Shown: positions 1 to 8,949, numbered from the stretch's first letter. The stretch: DNA of 64,000 nt from Blastococcus sp. URHD0036 (GCF_000701365.1 NZ_JNIK01000015.1:62001-126000), one strand, 5' to 3'. Notes: generated from the letters alone by a model not told the origin. Translations and numbers: made by a program.

Positions 1-1
1 G

Positions 2-760
2 CGGGACAACATGGGCGCCCTCGCCCGGTTCGCCGCGGTCTCCGACGGCGGAGCCCGGCTCAACGCCGAGCCCCCGCTGGTCGTCCCGCTGCGGGACCTG
101 GTGGCCGATCCGGCCGAGGCCAGGGCGTTGGAGGACGGGGTCCGCCACGTCATCACGGCCTACGCGGAGACGCTCGAGCCCGAGCGCCGGGTGCTGCTCG
201 ACCGGTACCGGATGGTGGACATCGCCCGGAAGGTGGTCGGCGTCGGCAGCGTGGGCACGCGCTCCTGGATGATCCTGCTGCTGGAGGACGGCGCGAACCC
301 GCTCTTCCTGCAGGCCAAGGAGGCCGGGCCCTCGGTGCTCGAGGCGTTCGCCGGCGCGAGTGCGTACGACAACTCGGGTCAGCGGGTGGTCGTCGGTCAG
401 CGGCTGATGCAGGCCGTCAGCGACATCTTCCTGGGCTTCGTGCGGGCGACGGGCATCGACGGGGCGACGCGGGACTTCTACGTCCGCCAGTTGCGCGACT
501 GGAAGGGGTCGGCCGTCATCGAGACGATGCGGCCGGAAGGCATGCTGGCCTACGGCGAGATCTGCGGCTGGACCCTCGCCCGCGCCCACGCCCGGTCCGG
601 CGACCGGATCGCCCTGGCCGCCTACCTGGGCGGCGGGTCAGCCTTCGACGAGGCGATCGCCACGTTCGCCGCCGCCTACGCCGACCAGAACGAGCGGGAC
701 CACCGGGCGCTGGTCCAGGCCATCGCCTCGGGCCGGATCGCCGCGGAGTCCGGCGTGTGA
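2..760 (+). CDS. DUF2252 family protein, C-terminal part (5' end outside window)
   Basis: The frame is open from base 2, so this is the last ~252 residues of a gene that starts to the left of the window; the ATG at 11 is probably internal. The sequence resembles the C-terminal half of DUF2252 proteins (full length usually 400-460 residues), an actinobacterial family with a kinase-like fold of unknown substrate. Family-like stretches are RYRMVDIARKVVGVGSVGTR (about residues 66-85 counted from base 11) and the later DWKGS and AHARSGD segments, the latter like the end of an aminoglycoside-phosphotransferase-type lobe. No signal peptide or membrane segment is visible. The family call is fairly firm; no biochemical role can be assigned. 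Confidence 0.8.
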   Translation, partial: RDNMGALARFAAVSDGGARLNAEPPLVVPLRDLVADPAEARALEDGVRHVITAYAETLEPERRVLLDRYRMVDIARKVVGVGSVGTRSWMILLLEDGANPLFLQAKEAGPSVLEAFAGASAYDNSGQRVVVGQRLMQAVSDIFLGFVRATGIDGATRDFYVRQLRDWKGSAVIETMRPEGMLAYGEICGWTLARAHARSGDRIALAAYLGGGSAFDEAIATFAAAYADQNERDHRALVQAIASGRIAAESGV

Positions 761-858
761 GCCGTCGGCCCTGAGCACCGGGAGGGGGAGGGACGCTGAC
801 ACGCCAGGGGATCGCGGCGGTCGTCCGCCGGCTGGAGACGACGTTCGCGGGCCGCTGC

Positions 859-1665
859 GTGACGGACTTCCTCGCGGTGCGCGGCATCGACCGGGCACTG
901 GTCATCGCCTCGCAGGCCTTCACCGCGCTGGTGCCGCTCGTGCTGCTGGTCGCCGCGCTGGCCCCGGAGGACCAGGGCGACGTCGTCGCCGACGCCCTCA
1001 TCGGCCGGTTCCGGCTGACCGGCGACACGGCCGCTTCCATGCGGGAGCTCTTCGCGCACAGCGGCGACGGCGCGACCGGCGTGTTCAGCGTCCTGCTGCT
1101 GCTCTTCTCCGGTCTCTCCCTGACCCGGCGGATGCAGCACCTGTACCAGCAGACCTGGCGCCTGCCCCCGCGGCCGGGGGTGGGGCACACGCTGCACGCC
1201 GCCGCGGGGCTCGGTGCCCTGGTGCTCGGGATCGCCGTCCTCTACCTCGCGCGCGACCTCGTCCAGCCGCTCCCGCTGCCGGGCCTGGGGGTGGTCGTCG
1301 TCTCCGGGATCGCCAGCGCACTGGTCTGGACGGCGGTGCCCTGGTTGCTCCTGGACCGGCGGCTGGAGTGGCGCCGGCTGCTCCCGCTCGGCCTCCTCAC
1401 GGCCGTGTGCACCGGCGCGTACGGGGTCGTGTCGACCGTCTACATGCCGCGGCTGCTCGAGAGCTACAGCCTCCGGTACGGGCTGTTCGGGGTGACCCTC
1501 GCGCTGGTGGGGTGGCTGCTCGCGATCGCGGTGATCGTCGTCGCGTCGTCCGTCATCGCCGCCGAGCTCGACCGGGCACCCGAGCCGTGGGCGCGCCGGT
1601 TCCGTGCGCGGGCCCTGCGCGCCGGCGCCGGGCGGCCGGCGGCCGACGTCCCCCTCGTCCCGTAG
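859..1665 (+). CDS. YihY/BrkB-like multi-pass inner membrane protein
   Basis: A 268-residue protein with about six hydrophobic segments (near residues 15-35, 75-90, 110-130, 140-160, 170-190 and 210-235), matching the size and layout of the YihY/virulence factor BrkB family. Despite an old 'ribonuclease BN' label, family members are membrane proteins of unsettled function. The GTG at 859 is the first standard start, but the frame is open upstream to a CTG at 796 that follows a purine-rich GGGAGGGGGAGGG run (780-792). The reading between them, rich in Arg and aliphatic residues, looks like the usual cytoplasmic N-terminus of this family, so the true start may be near 796. It follows the DUF2252 gene by about 100 bases, possibly as an operon. 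Confidence 0.75.
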   Translation: MTDFLAVRGIDRALVIASQAFTALVPLVLLVAALAPEDQGDVVADALIGRFRLTGDTAASMRELFAHSGDGATGVFSVLLLLFSGLSLTRRMQHLYQQTWRLPPRPGVGHTLHAAAGLGALVLGIAVLYLARDLVQPLPLPGLGVVVVSGIASALVWTAVPWLLLDRRLEWRRLLPLGLLTAVCTGAYGVVSTVYMPRLLESYSLRYGLFGVTLALVGWLLAIAVIVVASSVIAAELDRAPEPWARRFRARALRAGAGRPAADVPLVP

Positions 1666-1771
1666 CCGGCGGCGGGCGCCGCGCATGCGGCGGGCCGCCT
1701 CGGGTACCCCCGTCCGGGAGTCACGCCCAGCCCGCGAGCGTGCCGACGACGCCGGCGAGGGGGATGGCGAC

Positions 1772-2125
1772 GTGGCCGGGAGACCGGAGGACGAGCGTGC
1801 CGCGGCGGTCGCGGCCGCGGTGGAGCCCTACGGATGGCGCGGGCTCACCGCGGTGATGCTGGCGCGGCTGGTGGTCGGCGCCGCCGACCGCCATGCGGTG
1901 CTGACCTTCGTCGCGGGCCTGCCGGAGGCGGCGGTCGGACAGCCGCACGCGGTGGAGGCCGCCGACCGCGGGGACCCGCGCGTCACGCCCCTCGTGCGGT
2001 TGCTCGAGGAGCGCCGATGGCGGTCGTGGTCGCTGGACCGGTTGGCCGCGGACCTGCTGGCCGGGCTGGACGCCTGGCTGGCCGGGCGGTTGTCCGCCGC
2101 AGGGGGCACCCCGGACGACCGCTGA
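1772..2125 (+). CDS. hypothetical protein, ~117 aa
   Basis: No family recognised. The predicted soluble protein is Ala/Leu/Arg rich, has alternating helices and no membrane segment, and contains a VEPYGWRGLTAVMLARLVVG stretch near its N-terminus. The GTG at 1772 is preferred because a GAGGGGGA run lies about 8 bases upstream; the frame is open further to 1604, but that part is low-complexity Arg/Ser/Pro, as expected of non-coding high-GC sequence. It ends 22 bases before the convergent sulfatase gene. Third-position GC is high throughout, supporting coding, but existence is less certain than for its neighbours. Confidence 0.5.
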   Translation: MAGRPEDERAAAVAAAVEPYGWRGLTAVMLARLVVGAADRHAVLTFVAGLPEAAVGQPHAVEAADRGDPRVTPLVRLLEERRWRSWSLDRLAADLLAGLDAWLAGRLSAAGGTPDDR

Positions 2126-2146
2126 CCGGCCGTCCGGGGGACCGGC

Positions 2147-4498
2147 TCACTGCCGGGCCATCGCCAGCCGGATCTCGCTCTCGCTGTCCTGCACGAGGTC
2201 CCCGGACACGTCGACGGTCACGCCGTGCAGCGTGCCGGTGAACCGGAACGGGGGTGCGTACTCCGGCGTCACGGGGGAGCCCGGGTTGGCGCCGCAGGTG
2301 AGCGCCCCGGGGTTGACGATGAACGGTGTCGTCACCGGCGCCTCGGCGTCCGCGACGAGGGTCCCGTCGACGTAGAGCTGCAGGCGCCCGGGGGCGCCCC
2401 GGCCGGCAGCCAGGTCCGCCTCACCCGTGGGCTCGAACTCGAAGCGGAGTTCGTGCGTCCCGGCCGGGACCGGGTCGGGTGAGGAGACGCGGTGCAGGCT
2501 CCGGCCGACGTAGTTGTGCACGTAGTGCAGCGCGCCGTCCTTCAGGAAGAACGAGTAGCCACCGGGCGCACCGCCCTGGGAGAGCAGCACGCCCTCGGCG
2601 CCACCCTCGGGGATGTCGACCGACGCCGTGATGCTGTGTGGCCGGTTGAGCACCTTCGGGCTGGCGAAGAAGGGGACGGACTGGGTGTCCGGGATGTAGC
2701 TGTAGCTGGTTCGCGGGGCGGCCGCCTGCGGCTTCTCGGCGATGATCCGCTGGAGACCGCTGCCGTCGACGGGCATGACGCCGTACCGGCCGGCCTCGAC
2801 GTACCAGGTGGCGATCAGGGCGATCAGCTTGTCCCGGTGGGCCTCGGCGACGTCCTGGTTCTCGGCGAAGTCCTCGTCGAGGTGGTAGAGCTCCCAGCCG
2901 CGGGCGTCGAGCTCGGACAGCTGCTCGGCCGAGATCGGCTGCCCGAAGCCCATGCCGGCCTCGGCGAACGAGGGCCCGGGCCACGGGCAGACCGCGCGCC
3001 AGCCGTCGTGGTAGATCGCCCGGTGGCCCAGCATCTCGAAGTACTGGGTGTGGTGGTCGCTCGGCGCGGCCGCGTCGTCGAAGCTCTTCGCGAAGCTCAC
3101 GCCCTGCAGGGGTGACTGCGTCACGCCCCGGATCGTGGCCGGCGGCTCGATGCCCAGGACGTCGAGGACGGTGGGCACCATGTCGATGATGTGGGCGTAC
3201 TGCGAGCGCACCTCACCCCGGGCCGCGATGCCGGCCGGCCAGCTGACGATGAAGGGATCGGACGCGCCGCCGCGGTAGGTCTCCCGCTTCCACCGCCGGA
3301 ACGGCGTGTTGCCGGCCCAGGTCCAGCCCCAGGGGTAGTGGTTGAAGGTCGTGGGGCCGCCGATCTCGTCGATCCGCGCGAGGCTGTCCTCCAGGGGCTC
3401 CTGGGCGTTGTTGAAGAACTGCGCCTCGTTGGTCGTGCCGGTCGGCCCGCCCTCGGCGCTGGCGCCGTTGTCCGACACGACCATGACGACGGTGTTCTCC
3501 AGGTCGCCGCGCTCCCGGAGGAAGTCCACGAGCCGCCCGATCTGCGCGTCGGTGTGGCTCAGGAAGCCGGCGAACACCTCCATGAAGCGGCTGAACAGCC
3601 GGCGCGACGGCTCGGGCAGGCCGTCCCAGTCGGGGACGTCCGGGTCGTGCCGGGAGAGCACGGTGTCCGCAGGGACGATCCCCATCTCCTTCTGGGCGGC
3701 GAAGACCCGCTCCCGGTAGGCGTCCCAGCCGTCGTCGAACTGCCCGGCGTAGCGGTCGGCCCACTCCTTGGCGACGTGGTGCGGCGCGTGCGCAGCCCCG
3801 AAGCACAGGTGCAGGTAGAAGGGCTTGTCCGGATCGACCTGCTTGGCGTCGGCGATGAACTGCATCGACCTGTCCACCAGGTCCTCGCTCAGGTGGTAGC
3901 CCTCCTCCGGCGTGGCCGGCGGCTCCACCTGGTGGTTGTCGTGGACCAGCTCCGGATACCACTGGCTGGTGTCGCCCCCGAGGAAGCCGTAGAAGCGCTG
4001 GAAGCCCCGCGCCAGCGGCCAGCGGTCGTACGGGCCGGCGGCGGTCTCGTGGTTGCTCGGGGTCAGGTGCCACTTGCCGACCATGTAGGTGTTGTAGCCC
4101 TGCTCGAGGAGCATCTCCGAGAGCATCCCGTTCTCGAACGGGATCACGCCGTTGTACCCGGGGAAGCCCGACGCCAGCTCGGTGATGGCGGCCATGCCGT
4201 TGCTGTGGTGGTTGCGCCCGGTGACGATGCACGACCGGCTCGGCGAGCACAGGGCGGTCGTGTGCATGTTGCTGTAGCGCAGCCCGTTCCCGGCGAGCGC
4301 GTCGATGTGGGGGGTGGCGATCGGGCTGCCGTAGCAGCCCAGCTGGCCGAACCCGGTGTCGTCGAGGACGACGATCAGGACGTTGGGGGAGCCGGGTACC
4401 GGCCGGGCGGGCCGCGGCCAGGCGGGGCTGGACTCGTCGGTGGTCCGGCCGATCACGCCGGGGAACGGTGTTCCGGCGGGGTACTCGGTCAACGCCAT
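2147..4498 (-). CDS. arylsulfatase-family enzyme (783 aa)
   Basis: A cytosolic-type sulfatase (alkaline phosphatase superfamily) expected to hydrolyse sulfate esters. The N-terminal metal motif LDD is at 45-47, and the formylglycine signature C-S-P-S-R begins at Cys84, the residue oxidised to formylglycine. G-K-W-H-L is at 141-145 and the second metal motif S-D-N-G at 342-345, so the active-site set looks complete. The last ~200 residues form a separate beta-rich region, which makes the protein longer than the usual 450-550 residues. There is no signal peptide. The ATG at 4498 is preceded by CCGGAGACC; upstream in-frame codons run antisense through the neighbouring sulfatase and are not real. 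It is divergent from and paralogous to the gene at 4670. The substrate cannot be deduced. Confidence 0.93.
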   Translation of the reverse strand: MALTEYPAGTPFPGVIGRTTDESSPAWPRPARPVPGSPNVLIVVLDDTGFGQLGCYGSPIATPHIDALAGNGLRYSNMHTTALCSPSRSCIVTGRNHHSNGMAAITELASGFPGYNGVIPFENGMLSEMLLEQGYNTYMVGKWHLTPSNHETAAGPYDRWPLARGFQRFYGFLGGDTSQWYPELVHDNHQVEPPATPEEGYHLSEDLVDRSMQFIADAKQVDPDKPFYLHLCFGAAHAPHHVAKEWADRYAGQFDDGWDAYRERVFAAQKEMGIVPADTVLSRHDPDVPDWDGLPEPSRRLFSRFMEVFAGFLSHTDAQIGRLVDFLRERGDLENTVVMVVSDNGASAEGGPTGTTNEAQFFNNAQEPLEDSLARIDEIGGPTTFNHYPWGWTWAGNTPFRRWKRETYRGGASDPFIVSWPAGIAARGEVRSQYAHIIDMVPTVLDVLGIEPPATIRGVTQSPLQGVSFAKSFDDAAAPSDHHTQYFEMLGHRAIYHDGWRAVCPWPGPSFAEAGMGFGQPISAEQLSELDARGWELYHLDEDFAENQDVAEAHRDKLIALIATWYVEAGRYGVMPVDGSGLQRIIAEKPQAAAPRTSYSYIPDTQSVPFFASPKVLNRPHSITASVDIPEGGAEGVLLSQGGAPGGYSFFLKDGALHYVHNYVGRSLHRVSSPDPVPAGTHELRFEFEPTGEADLAAGRGAPGRLQLYVDGTLVADAEAPVTTPFIVNPGALTCGANPGSPVTPEYAPPFRFTGTLHGVTVDVSGDLVQDSESEIRLAMARQ

Positions 4499-4593
4499 GT
4501 CGGTCTCCGGTGGTCGGGCGGGCAGCGGCATGGCCAGGGCACCACCCGCGGAGCCGCCGCGCGCCCCCCGTTCCGGATGACCGCCGACCGGGT

Positions 4594-4638
4594 TCATCCC
4601 GTCGAGGTGAGGCCGGGGCCGCCGCGCCGTCCGACGCT
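4594..4638 (+). promoter_or_regulatory. MalT-box-like dyad and -10 for the sulfatase at 4670
   Basis: TCATCC-CGTCG-AGGTGA (4594-4610) is followed by GACGCT (4633-4638) as an xAnnnT -10 hexamer, 31 bases from the dyad centre. Transcription would begin about 25 bases before the GAGGAG ribosome-binding site and ATG at 4670. On the other strand a weaker copy (4563-4579) faces the divergent sulfatase, but no -10 is seen at the matching distance. Confidence 0.45.
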
Positions 4639-4669
4639 CGGGACAACCCGCCCGAGCTGAGGAGCCGAC

Positions 4670-7027
4670 ATGTCCGAACCGTTCCGTGGTGTGGTCGACC
4701 TCGACATCCGCGACTCGACGCCGGACTGGGCGCCGTTCGCGCAGCCGGTCGCCCCACCCGGGACGCCCAACGTCGTCTACGTGGTGCTCGACGACGTGGG
4801 ATTCGGTGCGCTGGGCTGCTACGGCGGGCTCATCGACACCCCGAACATCGACCGGATCGCCGCCCAGGGCCTGCGCTACACGCAGTGGCACACCACCGCG
4901 CTGTGCTCGCCGACGCGCTCGTGCCTGCTGACCGGGCGCAACCACACGACGAACGGCATGGCCTGCATCACCGAGGCGGCCACCGGCTTCCCGAACGGCA
5001 ACGGACACGTGCCGCCGGAGTGCGCCACGATCGCCGAGGTGCTGGTCGAGCGGGGCGTCAGCACGGCGATGGTGGGCAAGTGGCACCTCTGCGCCCAGGA
5101 CGAGATGAACCTCGCCGCCTCGAAGCGGAACTGGCCGGTCGGCCGGGGGTTCGAGCGTTTTTACGGCTTCCTCGGCGCGGAGACCAACCAGTGGTATCCC
5201 GACCTGGTCCACGACAACCACCCGGTCGAGCCGCCGGGCACCCCGGCCGAGGGCTACCACCTGAGCGTGGACCTCACCGACAAGGCCATCCAGTTCATCG
5301 ACGACGTCAAGACCATCGCCCCCGAGCGGCCGGTGTTCCTCTACTACGCGCTCGGTGCCGCGCACGCCCCGCACCACGTCCCGCGCGAGTGGGCCGACCG
5401 CTACCGGGGCCGCTTCGACATGGGCTACGAGGCGGCGCGCGAGCAGATCCTGGGCCGCCAGAAGGAGCTGGGCATCGTGCCGGCCGACACGGAGCTGCCG
5501 CCGATCAACCCGATCGGGACGCCGGAGACGCGCACGGGTCCGGACGGCAAGCCCTTCCCGCCGCTGGACTACACGAAGCCGTGGGACAGCCTGTCGGCCG
5601 ACGAGCGGCGGCTGTTCGCCCGGATGGCCGAGGTCTACGCCGGCTTCCTCTCCCACGCCGACGACCAGATCGGGCGGTTGCTCGACTACCTGGAGTCCAT
5701 CGACCAGCTGGAGAACACGCTCGTGTTCGTCGTCTCCGACAACGGGGCCAGCGGCGAGGGTGGCCCGGAGGGGTCGGTCAACGAGAACAAGTTCTTCAAC
5801 GGCATCCCCGACGACCTGGCCGCGAACCTCGCCATGCTCGACGAGCTCGGCGGGCCGCAGACGTACAACCACTACCCGACCGGCTGGGCCATGGCCTTCA
5901 ACACCCCGTTCAAGATGTGGAAGCGCTACTCGTTCAACGGGGGCACCGCCGATCCGTGCATCGTCTCGTGGCCGGCCGGCCTCCCCGCCCGCGGCGAGGT
6001 CCGGCACCAGTACCACCACGCCATCGACCTCGTCCCGACGGTGCTCGAGTCGCTGGGGATCGCGGAGCCGCACGAGGTGCGGGGCGTCACGCAAATCCCG
6101 GTCCAGGGCGTGAGCATGTCCTCGAGCTTCGGCTCGGCCGACGCCGCGACCACCAAGCGGACGCAGTTCTACTCGATGCTGGGCACCCGCGGGATCTGGC
6201 ACGACGGGTGGAAGGCGGTCACCACGCACCCGGCGCTGGGCGGCTGGGGCGACTACCAGTCCGACGTGTGGGAGCTGTACCACGTCGAGGTGGACCGGTC
6301 GGAGCTGCACGACCTCGCGCAGCAGGAGCCCGAGAAGCTGGCCGAGCTGATCGGCCTGTGGTTCTACGAGGCGGGTACCAACAACGCCTTCCCGCTCGAC
6401 GACCGCTCCGCGCTGGAGATCATCCTGACGCCGAGGCCGCAGCTCATCCCGCCCCGTGACCGGTACGTCTACCACCCGGGCGCGGCCGAGATCCCGGAAC
6501 ACGTGGCGGTGAACGTCCGCAACCGGGACTTCAGCATCGGGGCGCTGGTCGACCTCGCCGACGGCGGCGCTCAGGGGGTGCTGTTCGCGCACGGCAGCCG
6601 GTTCGGCGGGCACGCCCTCTACGTGAAGGACGGGCGGCTGCACTACGTGAACAACTACGCCGGCGTGATGGAGCAGCGGGTCGACGGCACCGAGGACCTG
6701 CCGCGGGGCGAGAACCTGATCCTCTCGGCGAGCTTCACCAAGACCGGTGAGGAGCCCCCCGGCAGCGCCCGCGGCACGCTGTCGCTCTTCCACGGCGACC
6801 ACAAGGTCGGCGAGGGCGAGATCCGCACCCAGCCGGGCATGTTCTCCCTGGCCGGGGAGGGCCTCACGGTCGGCCGGGACAGCGGGGAGGCGGTCACGGA
6901 GGACTACCCGGGCGAGGCGCCCTGGTCGTTCACCGGCGGCACGGTGCACAAGGTGGCCATCGACGTCTCCGGCACCCCGTACGTCGACATGGAGCGCGAG
7001 GCCGCGGCGATGCTCTCCCGCGAGTGA
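4670..7027 (+). CDS. arylsulfatase-family enzyme (785 aa)
   Basis: A second sulfatase with the same architecture as its divergent neighbour. Its features are L-D-D at 40-42, formylglycine signature C-S-P-T-R at 79-83 (Cys79 modified), G-K-W-H-L at 136-140, S-D-N-G in the middle of the catalytic domain, and a beta-rich C-terminal region of about 200 residues. It differs by an insertion around residues 270-300 (the P-P-I-N-P-I-G-T segment). No signal peptide is present, so a cytosolic location is likely. GAGGAG precedes the ATG by 6 bases. It is followed by two small genes (7063, 7322) that probably share its transcript. No formylglycine-generating enzyme gene lies in this window, so maturation must come from elsewhere in the genome. 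Substrate unknown. Confidence 0.94.
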   Translation: MSEPFRGVVDLDIRDSTPDWAPFAQPVAPPGTPNVVYVVLDDVGFGALGCYGGLIDTPNIDRIAAQGLRYTQWHTTALCSPTRSCLLTGRNHTTNGMACITEAATGFPNGNGHVPPECATIAEVLVERGVSTAMVGKWHLCAQDEMNLAASKRNWPVGRGFERFYGFLGAETNQWYPDLVHDNHPVEPPGTPAEGYHLSVDLTDKAIQFIDDVKTIAPERPVFLYYALGAAHAPHHVPREWADRYRGRFDMGYEAAREQILGRQKELGIVPADTELPPINPIGTPETRTGPDGKPFPPLDYTKPWDSLSADERRLFARMAEVYAGFLSHADDQIGRLLDYLESIDQLENTLVFVVSDNGASGEGGPEGSVNENKFFNGIPDDLAANLAMLDELGGPQTYNHYPTGWAMAFNTPFKMWKRYSFNGGTADPCIVSWPAGLPARGEVRHQYHHAIDLVPTVLESLGIAEPHEVRGVTQIPVQGVSMSSSFGSADAATTKRTQFYSMLGTRGIWHDGWKAVTTHPALGGWGDYQSDVWELYHVEVDRSELHDLAQQEPEKLAELIGLWFYEAGTNNAFPLDDRSALEIILTPRPQLIPPRDRYVYHPGAAEIPEHVAVNVRNRDFSIGALVDLADGGAQGVLFAHGSRFGGHALYVKDGRLHYVNNYAGVMEQRVDGTEDLPRGENLILSASFTKTGEEPPGSARGTLSLFHGDHKVGEGEIRTQPGMFSLAGEGLTVGRDSGEAVTEDYPGEAPWSFTGGTVHKVAIDVSGTPYVDMEREAAAMLSRE

Positions 7028-7062
7028 CACCGGCGCCCATCCCCACGAGAACGGAGGACTCC

Positions 7063-7311
7063 GTGTCCGGTGTCAAGATCGAGCGCAAGGCCGGCATGAG
7101 CCGCCAGGAGGCCGCCCAGTTCCTCGCGGACCTCGCCCAGCAGCTCCGCGGCAAGGGACGGGTCACGATCGGGCTGGCCGACAGCACCGTCGAACTGGAC
7201 GTCCCCGAGCAGCTCCGACTCGAGGCCGAGATCGAGGTCGACGGGGACGAGGTCGAGGTGGAGATCGAACTGAAGTGGCCCACGGCGGCGCGGCCGCAGA
7301 GCGACGGATGA
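7063..7311 (+). CDS. amphi-Trp domain-containing protein
   Basis: An 82-residue protein matching the amphi-Trp domain family: an N-terminal amphipathic helix (SRQEAAQFLADLAQQLRGKG), a short strand segment (TIGLADSTVELDVPEQL) and a C-terminal strand ending in the diagnostic E-I-E-L-K-W. Function in the family is unknown. The GTG at 7063 is chosen because ACGGAGGA lies 6 bases upstream; the frame is open back to 7024, but that part overlaps the previous stop and has no ribosome-binding site. It lies 36 bases after the sulfatase and 11 bases before the next small gene, suggesting one operon. Confidence 0.8.
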   Translation: MSGVKIERKAGMSRQEAAQFLADLAQQLRGKGRVTIGLADSTVELDVPEQLRLEAEIEVDGDEVEVEIELKWPTAARPQSDG

Positions 7312-7321
7312 GGGGCAGGCG

Positions 7322-7537
7322 ATGACGACGGTGCCGTTCGAGTTCCGGGTGGACGGCCGGCTCACCGATCAGGCGCGCGAGGCGTTCTGCGACATGCGCA
7401 TCCAGGAGGACGGCGCCGGCGCCACCCTCCGCGGCGAGGTGATCGACGAGTCGCACATGCTGGGGATCCTGGCGCAGTGCCGGACGCTCGGGCTCGTCGT
7501 CGTGTCCGCCCACCGCGTCCCGTCCGTCCGCCGCTGA
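7322..7537 (+). CDS. small protein, paralogue of the 68-aa protein at 11213-11419
   Basis: A 71-residue soluble protein with no named family that I recognise. It aligns along its whole length with the protein encoded at 11213-11419: both begin with an F-R-V-D/A-G-R-L segment, then an acidic helix, then G-E/V-V-I/H-D/E and an L-G-L-V/H-V-V-S ending. The beta-alpha-beta pattern suggests a small regulatory or ACT-like fold, which is inference from secondary-structure feel only. It is the last gene of the sulfatase transcript; its paralogue heads a MalT-type regulator transcript. Confidence 0.75.
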   Translation: MTTVPFEFRVDGRLTDQAREAFCDMRIQEDGAGATLRGEVIDESHMLGILAQCRTLGLVVVSAHRVPSVRR

Positions 7538-7568
7538 CCCTCAGGCGGGCGGCAGGACCGGCAGGGCG

Positions 7569-8531
7569 TCAGAAGACCGTCGTCCAGTCGTCCTTCATGC
7601 TGACCACCGTCCAGCCCTGCTGGTCGGCGCGCTCGAGGGCCTTCTCCGAGCCGGCGGTGTAGGCGAACTCGCGGTCGCCGTCGTCGTGCAGGAGCAGCAG
7701 CCGGAGGAAGGGCGCGTCGGCCTGCTCGGCGAAGTCGAGCATCGCGCCGTCCCCGTCGCTGTTGCCGGCGGCGAGCAGCGGCCGGCGGCCCACCCGGCTC
7801 CAGATCCGGACCGGCTTCTGCGGGCCGTCGTCGAGGTAGTCGGGCGCGGGGGTGTGCGTGATCGTGCCGCCGCCCTCGCCCGGGACGTAGGCCAGCGTCG
7901 GGGTGCTGCCGACCACGCGCTCCGGCGGGATCCCGTACAGCTCGGCACTGACCGGCCGGACGAAGTCCCGGCCACCGCCCGAGGCGATGTACGAGGTGAA
8001 CCCGTGGGCCGCGAGGAGGTCGAGCAGCTCGACCATCGGGCGGTACGTGCAGCCGAGGTACCCGCGGCCGAGGCTGGGGTGGGCCACCGTGCGCAGGAAG
8101 GTGTCGGCGCGGTCCTGGAACTCCTCGACGTCCATGCCGTCGAACGCCGCCAGGATGCCGGCCATCATGACCTGCGCGCCGCGGTCGTCGCCGGCGTAGT
8201 GGTCGGTGATGACCTGCCCCAGCCACGCGACGTCCTGCTCGACCGCGGCCTTCCACGGCTGCCGGTCGCGCAGCGCCGGGTCGGTGCCGGCCATCTGCAC
8301 CAGTCGCCGGAGGATGAAGTCCAGCTGGATGGGCATCGGCTTCTCGCACCACAGCGTGCCGTCGTTGTCGAAGACGGCCACCCGCTTCTCGGTGGGCACC
8401 GGCGTCGAACCGTCCTGGCCGGTGACGGCGGAGACGAAGGCGAGCACGGCTTCCCGGGCCGGTCCCGGCCGCCAGCACGACAGGGTCCCGTCGGGCGCGG
8501 TGAGGCGGACGGGGCTCTCGCTCTGCGTCAT
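7569..8531 (-). CDS. HAD-family phosphatase (320 aa)
   Basis: A haloacid-dehalogenase superfamily hydrolase. Motif I is F-D-N-D-G-T-L at 54-60 (nucleophile Asp55, acid/base Asp57), motif II lies in S-Y-I-A-S-G-G-G, and motif IV is G-N-S-D-G-D. The layout resembles serine phosphatase-like HADs with a helical cap. No signal peptide or membrane segment is present, so it is probably cytosolic; its substrate is unknown. The ATG at 8531 lacks a Shine-Dalgarno sequence but lies 6 bases after a GATCGT -10 hexamer, so the mRNA is probably leaderless. Codons upstream of 8531 in this frame are low complexity and rejected. Convergent with the 71-aa gene. Confidence 0.88.
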   Translation of the reverse strand: MTQSESPVRLTAPDGTLSCWRPGPAREAVLAFVSAVTGQDGSTPVPTEKRVAVFDNDGTLWCEKPMPIQLDFILRRLVQMAGTDPALRDRQPWKAAVEQDVAWLGQVITDHYAGDDRGAQVMMAGILAAFDGMDVEEFQDRADTFLRTVAHPSLGRGYLGCTYRPMVELLDLLAAHGFTSYIASGGGRDFVRPVSAELYGIPPERVVGSTPTLAYVPGEGGGTITHTPAPDYLDDGPQKPVRIWSRVGRRPLLAAGNSDGDGAMLDFAEQADAPFLRLLLLHDDGDREFAYTAGSEKALERADQQGWTVVSMKDDWTTVF

Positions 8532-8537
8532 GGGAGG

Positions 8538-8582
8538 ACGATCCGCCGGCGGCCGGGCGGCCGGATCACCTCGGGCGGGCGA
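8538..8582 (-). promoter_or_regulatory. dyad plus -10 giving a leaderless transcript of the HAD gene
   Basis: On the minus strand TCGCCC-GCCCG-AGGTGA (8582-8566) precedes GATCGT (8543-8538) by 31 bases centre to first base. The start codon at 8531 begins 7 bases after the hexamer, the expected transcription start. One arm deviates from the GGRTGA consensus. Confidence 0.4.
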
Positions 8583-8607
8583 TCGGGCACCGGGGACGAC
8601 GGTGCCG

Positions 8608-8919
8608 TCAGTCGACCTCACCGTGGTGGTGGGCCGCGAGGAACCGCGCGGCAGCGACGAGGTCGGCGAGCGGCTCACCACCGCGGGGCGTGAGCCCGGC
8701 GCGGGCGCAGATCCGGCAGCAGCCGGTGAAGCGGGCCGCGGAGTAGCCGGTGGCGCCGCGGGTGTGCTCGATGCTCACCTGGCCGTCGTCGGAGGTCCAC
8801 GAGCCGGCGAACGCGAGCGTGCGCCTCAGCTGGTCGCCGTCTGCGCCGGGCAGCGCTCGGTCGTGCACCGGGCCGAGGTCCATGGCGGCAGCCTGGCCGG
8901 GCGGGGGCGGCTCCCGCAT
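8608..8919 (-). CDS. hypothetical protein with a C-C-R-I-C motif
   Basis: A 103-residue predicted protein of unrecognised family. It contains a G-C-C-R-I-C-A-R-A-G segment near residue 68, suggesting metal binding or a redox pair, and a Leu/Ala helix with a His-rich end. An internal ATG at 8883 (91 residues, starting M-D-L-G-P-V) follows an AGG and may be the real start, because the first 12 residues are Pro-rich filler. It sits between the MalT-like regulator stop and the HAD promoter, on the same strand as both. Coding character is moderate. Confidence 0.5.
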   Translation of the reverse strand: MREPPPPGQAAAMDLGPVHDRALPGADGDQLRRTLAFAGSWTSDDGQVSIEHTRGATGYSAARFTGCCRICARAGLTPRGGEPLADLVAAARFLAAHHHGEVD

Positions 8920-8949
8920 CGGACGAATCGGGTGATGTCCGCTCTGCGG

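Noticed and set aside
4499-7030. Very long minus-strand reading frame continuing through and opposite the sulfatase at 4670
   Set aside because: Its sequence is Val/Arg/Gly/Asp-rich without motifs and is the antisense shadow of the real plus-strand sulfatase; only the part from 4498 down carries family motifs.
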